Below are positions 27,201 through 39,400 of a stretch of DNA of 64,000 nucleotides, piece after piece; the stretch's first letter is position 1; every line of letters begins with the position of its first letter. The notes under the pieces are model-generated. The model searched no databases and was not told the DNA's origin. It saw nothing but the letters and a program-made list of their open reading frames with translations. The translations under genes were made by a program, and so were the position numbers. This stretch comes from Apostichopus japonicus (Eukaryota > Echinodermata > Holothuroidea > Aspidochirotida > Stichopodidae): the NCBI RefSeq assembly GCF_037975245.1, contig NC_092566.1, forward strand, positions 16,033,001 to 16,097,000. The letters are read 5' to 3'.

Positions 27201-30200
27201 TGTTTTTTTTGGGGGGGTGTAATGTATACTTCACTTCGACTTCTATGAAGACGAACGTACGTGTGTGATGTAGAGAGAGAGAGAGGTTGAGAGAAAAAAA
27301 GTAGCAAAACAAATGGCAAAAGTACATAGAAATGAAGAAGGTATTAAGATGCAGAACACGATGGTTAAAGGAGACAAGTCCGCCGAAATAATTTTGCCAC
27401 CAGTTACTTACTGGCCGTGGCTTCAGAGCGAATGAATTTGCATCTCGTACCCTGGAACCTGGCAGTACAACTGCGGAGAGAAAAGGCACATGTAGGATAG
27501 TGAAACCTCTTTCTGGCTAAACTTTGTAAATCAAAACGGCGCCCCCGACCCCAACAGCACCACCGAAATTTGGCGCTGGAGGGTTCAGGTTTTTTGTTTT
27601 GGCCCCGATGTACTTACTAAAGTCAATTTGTGGCGGTTCCTCCTCGTCTGTGGGTTTTTGTTTGTGAAGGGAGCATCTCGGAGAGCCCCGATACATCGGC
27701 TGGCAGCTAAAGGACACACATAAAAAATGCATCAAATGGTTGTGCAGATAATTAAAGAAGGAATAAAAAAAAAGAAATTAAGGGGGGGGGGGAGGAAAAA
27801 GAACAAGAATTAGAAAGAAAAATGTCTGGGAGAATAGCCCTCCCTTCATACTAGGTTCCTCTCTCTTTTTGTTTTAATTTGAAATAATATCAATCCTGAC
27901 AGTATATATAGAATTAAAAACATCTCCTTTCACTATTATTCATGGAGAGAGAGGAATGGGGATTAGAGAAGCTCACTTTTACACTAGGTATTAATTTTTA
28001 AGGGATTACATTTTACATGAAAGCAAAAAGCAACAAAATGAAGAGGAGTTTGGGGAGGCCAATTAAGGTGAAGAGGGGGAGGGGGGGAATATATACAAAG
28101 TTATAAGTCCTAAACAAATTTTGGGTTATTAAAAAAAAATGCTTATCGGGAATTTTTTTTCTCCAATTTTATTAATGGAAAAAAAAAAAAAGACAAATAA
28201 TGAGGGTAAAAAAAAAACACCACAATTTTGGTTAATTTGATATTAGTATTAAAACATAACACTACAATCCCGTGCAGGTAACGATTTGATTCATGCATAT
28301 TGATATCATGCATAAACATTAAGCAACTGAAAGCATAAAAAATGAGATCCACCAATCAGAGGCATCACTAATTTGAATAATTCAACAACAATGAAACATC
28401 AACAAATCAGAGTGCAACATAAACAAACAATTACCTTTTTATAACTATTGTGTCACTTATTTGACTTGCAAAAATAATTTGGTCTGAATGATGGTTCAAC
28501 TTTCCATATTTCCAACTTACTTTGGTTTCTTTTTTTGGTGGTTTTTAGCACACACCAGGACTGGAAAAGTACATCCGAACCTGGTTATTAAAAGTTTTCT
28601 GTTGTGTTTCTCCTACCTACAATATTTGTTACTTAAAAAAAAAAATATTTGGTTGAAAAAAAAAAAAAAAAATGTTTGCTGAAGACACCTGCAGTTTGCC
28701 CCGTTATTCCATTTCAAAGTTTACGGAATCTCTCACACAAGTGAACGATAATTCTGTTTTTTTTTTCTTTTCTGGGAAAGTAACGAGTAGAAACGTAGGA
28801 TGCCTTTGCTGGTTACGAGAGACTTGTGTTCGGCAAACAGGACCAGAAATGTAGAGTGGAGTTAGGTAAAAGGCTCTTCAGAGCGGGCAAAATAGAGAGA
28901 AGTTTGAGATGATCACTGACTTTCTGGTTAATTGATATTGCTAGAGGAAGATGAATAATTATTATTAAAAGACGAGTAATAATAATAATAATAACAACAA
29001 CAACAATAATAAAAAAACAAAAACCGGAGAGAGACACATTTTTTGCAAGTGTGACTAACTTCAGGCCCAGCCTTGGTTCACATTTCTCTTTTCTTTTTTT
29101 TTCTACTCTAAGTTTGTTAACCGTATGGAAAAATTGAACAGAGCGATTTTATCCGCCTACATTCGATTCGGGCGAAACATTGAACAAGGAATGCCGGGAA
29201 GGACAAAATGCAGGCGGCTTACATCATGCAAACTCATGCGTTTGATACTACTCACATGCACTCAATGCGATTCTCTGAGGCCACAAAATTACAAGTGCCC
29301 CCATTAAGGCAATAGTTGGCCCCCTTTTCATGGCATGGGGACTCGAGGTCCAACTGTTGGCATCGTTGACTACTATAGCCAATGGGACACCTGTGTGTAT
29401 GAGGTAGGCGGAGTCAACTGAAATTATTCAAGCATATGATCAGGGGGCGGAGGGGGATGTAGGACAGTTGAAACACAGCATTACCAAAAAAAGAAGAACT
29501 AAGTCACGTCAAAATGGCTTTCTAACGTGTGACAATGGATATATCATATTCATTTTTTTTTTTTTAATTGTGTTTCTTCTTGTCCTTTTTAAAACTTGTT
29601 TTCTTCGGGTAAAGAAAATTGCATGGACATGAAAAAGGGGGGAAAAAATGGAAAAATGTGTAATCTACGCTATCTGAATAAACTACTATGTGTGTCTTGT
29701 GCAGAGAAACTGCTAATGAAGGCGCAAGACTACAAAGATAAATGGCAGAGCACAAGAGAAGAGTTACAAGCTTTGGTTTGCCCCAGCAACTCCACTGGCA
29801 GCAGTTAATTATCCTCAAGTTTCCCTGCTGAAGAAATAAAAAGCCCCCATTGGAATGAAAAGGACTTGTTTTAGCTCTGAAATGTGATGTGTGAAACGTG
29901 ATCAAATCTGTAAGAGCTCTCGCTATCGCAAGGATTTTTGCTCAAACATTTTCCGGCCACATTTTCGTGCAGGTTGAGACTGACCCATGTAAATGGTGTT
30001 CAATGTATGGGATGATAAGAATGAACAGCTAAGCGTGAATCTTTGGCAGCCGGCAAGATCAAACCGACATCGTTACGAGAAACGACATGTACTCAAACGA
30101 ACCGACACCATGCTGTGGTAGAGGGCAGTATTAAGTATCTACCACCTCCTTTGCCCTAGCTAGCATTTCTAACGGAGACAAAACTTCACAAGGTTTGCAA

Positions 30201-33200
30201 AGTGCCAAACATTAACACAGATGCATTTTCCATTTTTCATACACACCTATAAAAACTAAAAACTAACTTTCTCAAATATCTCAGCAATACGCTGTTGCGT
30301 ATGTAATCACCACACACAGCGTTCTGAAGTTGTCAAAGATTGACACATTCCAAGTTTACAAGGCTCAAAGTGTGGATGTGTGTTCTCAATTTTGGATGCA
30401 TTCTTATCTGCTGCTACTTTCTATAACTCACTCGTGAAATCTCGAACCGTTTGTAGCAGGCTACACAGTCCATAACCACTCGGGGCAATTACAAGTATAA
30501 TTAGTGAAACCGAGTTCTGAATTATTAGTTTACTTCCACCGATACCTACTTCTATGAATTAATTTGATCTACCTGGCAACAGACAAATCAAGGACTTCAT
30601 TTGCATGACAATGTCATTTGCATGACAATGTGAAACCTCAGCAAGCTAAAAAGCATGTATGTCATTTAAGTAGGCAAATTCCATGTTTTGCGACCTATAT
30701 TTGAACAATAAATTATAGTGTTGATCAATGAATTTTTACACAAATTGTGTTTTTTCTTTTTCTGCAAGCCCCAGAAACTTTTGCTGTTGATAGCTTCCAT
30801 ATGACCTCAAACTTTCCATACAACTGTACTAATAATAAGTAATTAGGTTTTAAGTTGCTTTAAATTCGTCTGCAAGCTGAGCTAAAGTGACAATAAAGTG
30901 ATTTCAATTCGATTACATACAGTGTCCCCCTCCCCTCCCCCCCGAAAGGACAAAATATATAAACCAATTAAGTTAATGTTTAATTTCTCGAAACTCAGTT
31001 TTCATGGCCAGATATTTCTGCCCTAAGCATGGAATGACTTCTCCATTAACTTCAAAGTCAGAACTTTTATGAAAAATAAGGATTTTTAGGAACTTTGTAA
31101 AGATCTGCTGATACAATAATTGCCGACCAGAAACTGAATTACTGAGACGTTTCTTTTTGTTTCTTGTTTTGGAAGATGCATGCTTATATTTCATCTTTAA
31201 CTTTGATGTTATACATTTCCCCTTAAGAGGCTCATCGAAGATACATTCTATGCCGAGGGCCAGAAGAACATAACCGTTATCTGAGAAGTGAAATGCAATT
31301 CCAAATTTTGAAAATTTCCAATAATAAGTTTCCTTCAGCCACGAGGCAGCCCGAGACCTTGCCGGATCACGTCTGAGCAAAAGTCGCGTCTCCCACAAGC
31401 ACACTTTAAAAAACTACCGATTGATTTCGTCACGAGCGAGAGACAAAGATGGGACGAGACATTACTTGAAACAGGAAATATTTGAGATGGGGGGGGGGGG
31501 GGAAGAAGCCTGCGACATTTCATCTTTTCAAAAGTAGATAAGAGGGTAGATCTCTCGGAGATGAAACTCAACCTTCGTGAATGTTTCTGGCGTGACTTTT
31601 CCGTCTTTCTTGTTAATGGAGGGAACAGAATACTGTCCTCTTTTACAGCCAAGTTAAAATCAGACTATTTGCCTAAGGACCCACTCTGATTTGTCATGTA
31701 ACAAATATCTCTATTTCAAGCACTTTTCCACAAAAAATAGAAAAAAAGGCCTTTTGCTGCCATTAAATGTTATCTCAACTTATGAACCTGCAACCAATTT
31801 GAGAGTGGAAACCTAGATCCTACGAATGGAATGTTATATGCAAATGGGCAAAAAGCCAAAAGTTTAATACTACAAATCTAACTTCAAAGTAAAGTAGTTC
31901 ATTTTGGTGCACTTCATGGGTGAGCCAGTACTGGCCAAGTCAGAGGGTTTGTTGAAAGGGGTGCGAGTGGGGGGGGGGGGGAGGAGGGCATGGGAGCAAC
32001 AAGGCTGTTCTCTTCTCTTGTCAAATTAGCTTGTGGATTAAGACCATATTCAAAATCATCAGATGGCCATTCAGAGAAAGCACCACAATGGTGATACAAA
32101 TGAAAAAATAAAGGGAAATTTTTTGGGTCACATTTTGTGAATTAAAAGAGTGATTGCATCTGTGTTGATGATGTTTGCATTCATAATTGTCTTGTAAGAA
32201 AAGAAGGATCATATAAATTATATTTTAAATTACCCCCCCCCCAACCCTAACTAAGTGACTGTGGAAATGGTGTATTCAGAAACAGTGTGTTGGGTTTCTA
32301 ATAAGATGAAACAACAGGGTTAAACTCTGAAGAAGTAGAAACTTCTCTAAGTACCCGGGTGATGCATATCTCCTAAATTTCGGTACTTTTTCAGTCTATC
32401 AATGGTTGTATACTAAACACAATGCCACGAGCAGCTGAATAATAAAACGAATAGGTCAAAAATATATAAAATAAATGTCATCCTTCTTTATCGATACTTT
32501 TCTGAATATCGGGTCACGCCAAAAGTTGGAAGAAAATCAAACAAATAAAAACAAATTAAATTTCTCTTTCAGGACTAAAAGTGGCAAGGACATACCACAT
32601 ACTCCATGTGAAGCAATTTTTGTTTTTTTTAAATATATATATTTTTCTTAATGGTGAATGAGCGATGGTAGTAGGCAACCCTTATTAGTACCAAAAAACC
32701 TGCAAGCCCACAGAGATATAGCTTAATATGCAACTTTTGTGAACAGCGATGCACTTATTATGAAAGTCGGCCCCCACATACCTTTGGAGTTGGCTCTGAC
32801 AAGTGATCTTGATGTGTCGGTGGGGGGGGGGTTATGGAGGGCCTATATTAATGCACGAGGTAGTATCCTCACTGACTGCAACCAACAACAGCCCATCCCA
32901 CCACCACTTGCATTGTTGACCTCGGAGTCACACTTTGGGTGACAAGATCCCTGTTATCATGCATCCATGGTTCCAGCACGGTTTCTAAGGTTTGAACCCA
33001 TCCTAGTTTGCTTGTTTATTATATTGCAGTTGTCTATCAGCAAACATTTTAATACACGAAATTGACGGGGCCAAAAAATTAAAGGGAAGACAGAAAAAAA
33101 AATATATATATTCTTCCCCACACAAAAACGGGGCAAATTTTTAACATGATTGGCTTTCCATACTTGTGTCAATGACGGAACCGAAAAATCAATAAAAATC

Positions 33201-36200
33201 CGGCTAATTTCAACATCAGTCACACCCCAGCTAATATTTTGCCCACTCGAGAAGATGTGTACTCTGCTCGGAGCCACTCCGTCCTGGCCTAGTTTTGAAG
33301 TTGACGTAGGTAAATGAAAATGGGTTTTAGACCACTTGGAAAATTCATTCGGTTCCAATTTTTCACCTGCCAGGCACGACAAGAATCAATTTTTTCTTTT
33401 TTAATGCCAATAAGAAAACGACTATTCTGGAAGATCTAAAAATCTTTTGAATAAGTTTCTGGACCAGAGCATGTCTGTGCTCCCTTTATAGGCAAAAATA
33501 AAACTCAGGAAAGCAATGAGTGTATGTTTGGAAACCAACTGATAAAAGTATGTCTGATTTTTTTATTTTTCAGTTTAGCAGCATGTTCAAAATGGATATG
33601 TATATATTCAATATAAATATGTATATTTAACATGGTCATCAATATTCATATATTTTTGTTGAATGATATATATGGGTATGGATTAATTACCCAGACAAAG
33701 TTATAATTACCTTCTAATGATTGATGATGCAATATTCCCAACAGTTACCCATTAGCCTACCGTTTTAATGCCTACCGTTTTACGACAGGACATTTTGAAC
33801 CTTTGAGCCACTTTCTCAAGACATTTGCATATTTGGTGAGCAGTATGCTTGTACATTGAAGTCAATACAAGGTACAGTGTAGGTGAAACAACAAGCTCGG
33901 CCAGTCTGTTAACGTTTCAATTTCCAACCTATTACCCTTCACAGTATCATTTTATAATTTTAAATTTAAGTTTTCTCAAAGTGTTAATGTTCAGTTTACA
34001 CATTTGCTAAATTTTTCTTTATACAAAATAAGAAAACAAATTGGACAAGTACTGTACGTCTGTCATTTTTGGCTGCATAATGCAAAAAATGTTTTTTTTT
34101 TTTTGTGAGATTAAGCCTTCTTGTTTAGTTAACATAAAACTCCCTGCCATTTCAACAGAATTGTTAATAGCTAGCTTGCAGAATGCGTGGCTTTTACACA
34201 GAAGTGTGTTAGTATAATGAATGCTTTTTTACAAGCTTTTGTTAGTGCCATGAGTGCGTATTAATTATAACAAGTAGGTAGTCAAAAGGTGGGGTGTGGG
34301 TGGGAGTAAGGGGGTGGGGGAGAATGAAAAAGCATTAAGGTCAACGTAGGTCACTAATTGTGCATATTCAAATATTAGCAAAACCACACTCAAAAACATA
34401 TGATAAATAAAAGACATTGGTGAATCTAAATTCGTCCATCATTCAAAAAAAATCATAGATCAAAAATCATTGATGGCAACATTTCAAATGGAAACTAGTT
34501 CAATAATATCGGCATTAGAGTATTATGATGCATGATATACATGTACACATTTTTAATAAAGATTACATTAACATTCATGCATAAACAAATAAATAAATCA
34601 AGAACAATAAACAAAGATAATCTCTTTGATTGGTTAACAAGAAATTTCATTATTATTGCCAAATTCCTCAAAACCAAATTAATACCTGCTGCCAACATCT
34701 CTTTGACCCCCTTTCCATTTCTTTATGATTTTCATGAATTATTAGAATCATTTCCCTTTTGCTTCGCATAAGCGGCCACCCCACGTAACCCATGACAATC
34801 AACAACAACGACATTTATTCCCCCATGCCCACGCCCCCCCCCCTCCACCTTCGTATGCCATAAAACAAGCCGGATACACAAGTTCATCACCCAAAGATTG
34901 TATAGTTTTGCTCTTTACCCACAAAAGATCTAAAAGCTGATTGACAGGTTTGATGTCGAGCAACGCTCATAAAGAAATAACTCTTTTTGTTTGTCGGCCA
35001 AACAAAGCCTCTTCTTCCTGTCAGAAAATGGTATAAACCTTTCTTTTTTTTTTGAAAACCTATCTTGTATGTCTCTGCACTACTTGCACTACTTTAAAAT
35101 CATCGCTATATTAAAGCAGGCCGATGTTTTGGCAGTCTAGCATCATCCCTGACGGTGTCAAACAAACAGAACTGTAAATGTTTACAATTATTCATCATCC
35201 TGCGTGAGTCAGTTTCGGAATGAAGGCCAGATCATTTCTGAGAATGTTTTGCGTCGTAGTAGAGGCCGAGGTATTCCTACGGCACTGCATGTTTCATTTT
35301 TGAATAAATTATGCAACGGCCGAGACGAGCACTCGGCTTGTTAATTTTTGCTTGTTTTTGGTCTTCGTCTGTTCTGGACAACCTCCCCCCCCCCCTTTCC
35401 CTATCATTGAATGGCATAGTTTTAGAAGGATTGTCAAGAATTTTTAACATCTTATCCGTCGTCACCTGTTCACAAAGTCTCAATCTTGGCACTTTTTAAC
35501 TTTACTGACTGTTGTGATGGGCGACGTCATTATTCTTGAGTCACACAAGATAGTACCACAATCTATCTATGCTATCAAATTTCGCCAACCATTATTGAGT
35601 AAGAAAGTTCCAGCCAAATAATCAAACGGGGGGGGAGGGGTAAAGGATTAACTGGATTAACAAAGAATTAATCTTCTGTCTCTGTTTCGGATTCCTTCCA
35701 GCAGGCGATGGAGCAACCAGCAAAAAAAACACCAAACTTAAAAAACATAAAAAACAAAGATAAAACATAATAAAATAAAACTAATCACACAAAAAACATA
35801 AGAGACGATGAAATGGAACACCATAAGCATAGCAGCCGTCGTTGCTTCTCTGGACATGCGACATGCATCAAATTATTAAAAGTTTAGCGTCTAACTGACA
35901 TCAGAATCATCCCTGAGTGTGGGCGGAGGGGGAGTCTGTCGGAAATTCCTCTCACATATTTCAAAGTTAACAAAGAAGATAATGACGAGTGAGATACTGG
36001 GGGTTGGGGGTTGGAGTGGGGGTGGGGGTGGGGGGAAGAGAAATAGAATATTGCAGAGAGTCAGCGGTTCACTTACAAGCAAGAAGGCTCCGCGAGATCC
36101 GTGATGTAATGACACGTGCCGCCGTTCAGACAGTAGTCCCTATACCTTTCGGGGCATCCGTCTACGTGGGTGTCGACCGGGGCTGAGGGCAGCAGATATA

Positions 36201-36361
36201 AACAGTTGTTGGGTCAATGTCAGATACATGATTCTCGGGCAAATTTGAATGCAATAAAAGAAAAAGTCATCCCTGACCAGTCCACCCCCCCCCCTGCCCC
36301 CTCCCTTAATTAATCTTGTACTTCACAGCATTTTATTCTGAGAAAGATTTTTTTTAATATA

Positions 36362-36402
<41 letters not shown>

Positions 36403-39400
36403 GTAATCTATATATGTATATATCTAATGCCAAATTTTCAAAATTTCAGAGATATTGCAAAGGACAAGAATAAATTTTAAGTCCATTACATCAAATTTGA
36501 AGAACAAAAAAAAATTTCCCAATTGGATTTACAGCCTACTGTAAGGACAGGTCACTGAATGGAAGCCCCGCCATAAATGGGGCGTACGCACTCTCACCCC
36601 CCCCCCCCCTTCTGCAGGTATCTTACTCCTAAGGATTACGTGTGAAATCGTGTCGGTTTACGTGGTAGCTCATTGATAAGACTACTCACTCTGACAAGTA
36701 GATCCAGTGAAATTTGCCTGACAATCACAGGCGCAATTTACACTGTCCAGAGTCCCATGGACGCAGACCTTCTCACAGAGAGTTGTTTCACATCTGGGAC
36801 CGGTCAGGTCTCTTCTACAGCTGGAAATATCAGGTAGGAGAATCAGAAGATAACATTACATCTCATCTATAAACATATATCTAGGGTAGGGGAGGGGAAG
36901 GGGAGGAGAGGGGAGAGGGGAGAGGAGGGGAGCGGAGAGGGGTGTGCGATATTACATGGGGTGAAGGCACTTAAAGATCAGTGCAGGTACTGTGTTACTT
37001 GGACCAAAAGTCACCTAGCCAGTGTATCCAGACATGAGCTAAAAATTTAAACCTTAAAGGAACCAGGGATTAAGAGGGGGGGGGGGGGGGGTGATTGGTC
37101 GATGCTTATGGCCTTACAGATAACTCAGACATTACAACTTTCGTTATTACACCCAGACAGACAGCAGGTACGTGAAACTATTTTGTCAATAGAGGGCGAC
37201 AAAATGTTTGGGTGCCTGCCAGTGAATAATCAATTCCAGTGGCCTGACGTTCTCATTCTTCGGGTAATTGCGATGCTGATCAGGAAGGAGGGTACTAATA
37301 ATATTGTCATTTCCGAAAAAAAGATGATTTATAGGTCTGAATAAAAATGAAAGAGAGGTGGGAGTGGGAGGGTGAGTAGGAGGGGAACGCCTGGTGTGGG
37401 ACGAAGAGAGACGAGTAGCAAATTTTGCTAGAGGTGTGTGTGTTACGTTTGATAGCAGAAACTTGAGGAAGCAATGTGTGATCTTTTACCCCCAACTTCC
37501 CTCTTTTCCTCCTCCCCCTTCCCCCCCCCCTCCCTTTTCCAAAGTGACACCCATGAAATCTAGACGTGTGGGTTAAGAAATACCTGCATTGATATGATGA
37601 ACTACCATCTGCTTCTTGAACTTCTCTGCATGTTCCTCCATTTTGGCAGGGAATGCCCGTTCTGCACGAGTCATCTGGAGGAAAGAGGAAAGATGAGAAT
37701 AAGAGAAAGTAGGACAAACCATCTTCATCCAGTTGGTTCGAACAACAGGGATAAAAAGATACTCTAGTGAACAGATGTATCGTGCCGGATATGCTGAAAA
37801 CTCATTCGATCGCATGTACCCAGTGTAAGGGAACATATTTTTTTCCCGTTCCTCTTTGGAACGAAAGAAGGAAAAAACGTTTCACGGCAAGCACTTCAGG
37901 GCGATATTTTTTTATTTTTTTTATAGGACATTTATAAATTTGGATTTATTTAGCCGAACTGGTTAATTGCTGTAACTGATGGTTCTCAGTGCATTGCTTG
38001 TCACAACAGACAGCAATCTTGATCCAAAGGTTTCCGGTCGGCATCAACACTGTGAAACAAAATGGTTCTACGCCAGCGAATCTTTCAAATTATCCAAGTC
38101 CAGTTAAAAGCTGTTTACTCTTTCAAATTTTGTGTTATAAATTTGTCCATAATTTTTTTATAATATATATTTACCCTTTTTACATAAAAATTCTGTCGTC
38201 AATAAACCCAAATATTCACTTTGCATTCAGAAGCATTGAATAGACTCAAAGTCTCTTGGGTATTTTTTTTAATTTTATTTGTTTATATTTTTTATATATA
38301 TATATATATATATATTCTTTTTCTTTTCCCAGTCAGGAATAAATACAGACCTTTTCAATTTTTTTGAAAATATCTAAATAGCTGAAACTCATACAGAATG
38401 AAATCCTGAAATTCTCCCCTGGGTTGCACTTTAGTTACAGCAAAAAAGAATTGTAAGCACAATTCTGTCGGGATGATCTTTGAATTCTTTATGAAGAACG
38501 GGTGGTATTTGGTAAAAGGCAAGATGATTTTTAGTTCTCCAGGGATTTGATTTTCACGGGAACAATATAAATTGAATGAACGCATGAACGAGACGAGACA
38601 TTAATAACTCTGGCAAGTAATATTAAGCTCAACAGAAGCCCTCAGCGTTCTAAAATGAGACTAATTTCCAAACGATTCTAGACAACAGACTCCATCTGTC
38701 AGACATTTTGTGATGTTATCTTTCATATCACTGATAGAAGTCATTTTGCTGCAACCAATTTTTAATTTTTCACTTTTCACTATGAGAACAATTTGACGCA
38801 TGAGTCTTTGCTTTTGACCGATAAAAATTTAAGCTGCAAAAACAATAGTAAAATTACAAAAGAAAACTATTCCTGGCCTTTTGTTTAGCTACTAATTGAT
38901 GAATCCAACCTAATTCATACAAAGTTTTGTGGCCCACGAAAGCATTATAAATATTAAATCAGTCAACGGGCGAGTCAGAAAACTTCAGACTTTCCCGGCA
39001 TACAGGGTTCTCCTTTCAGATTTGAAATGGGATTTCTCGGTTTGGGTACGTATCGGTCTCGGATGAAACGATGGTGTAAAAGAGTTGCTGAATTTGCGGT
39101 GGTTACTTACCGGTAGCTGGCGTTGTCACGGGAACGCACGTTCCACTTTCTAGGGAGAATCCGTCTCTGCACTGACATTGACAACTGCAGGGAAAGGAAA
39201 TACGATAAACGGTGGATAAATTGTTGATGACTGTCGCCCTCTGTATCTATCAATATATATATCGCTTTGATAGTTACTCATTTAACTTCAAATTAACAAG
39301 AATGCCCCCTCTCCCCATTCCCCACCCCCGCCAAAATATAATTATTCTTGACCCAGATAGCCAAGGGGTTTAGTGGTTCCTAATTGCCATATTTTACAGT

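Noticed and set aside
27412-27706. Reading exons 8a and 8b as consecutive constitutive exons of two EGF domains
   Set aside because: The phases do not match (8a exits in phase 1, 8b enters in phase 2), and neither alone has Cys1-Cys4, so a tandem arrangement would break both frame and fold.
30973-31404. 143-residue minus-strand open frame in intron 6
   Set aside because: No recognisable family, lysine-rich low-complexity part, no phase-compatible splice sites. A decayed repeat cannot be excluded.
32957-33382. 141-residue minus-strand open frame in intron 6
   Set aside because: No motif or membrane or secretion pattern; length is within what chance gives over this much sequence.
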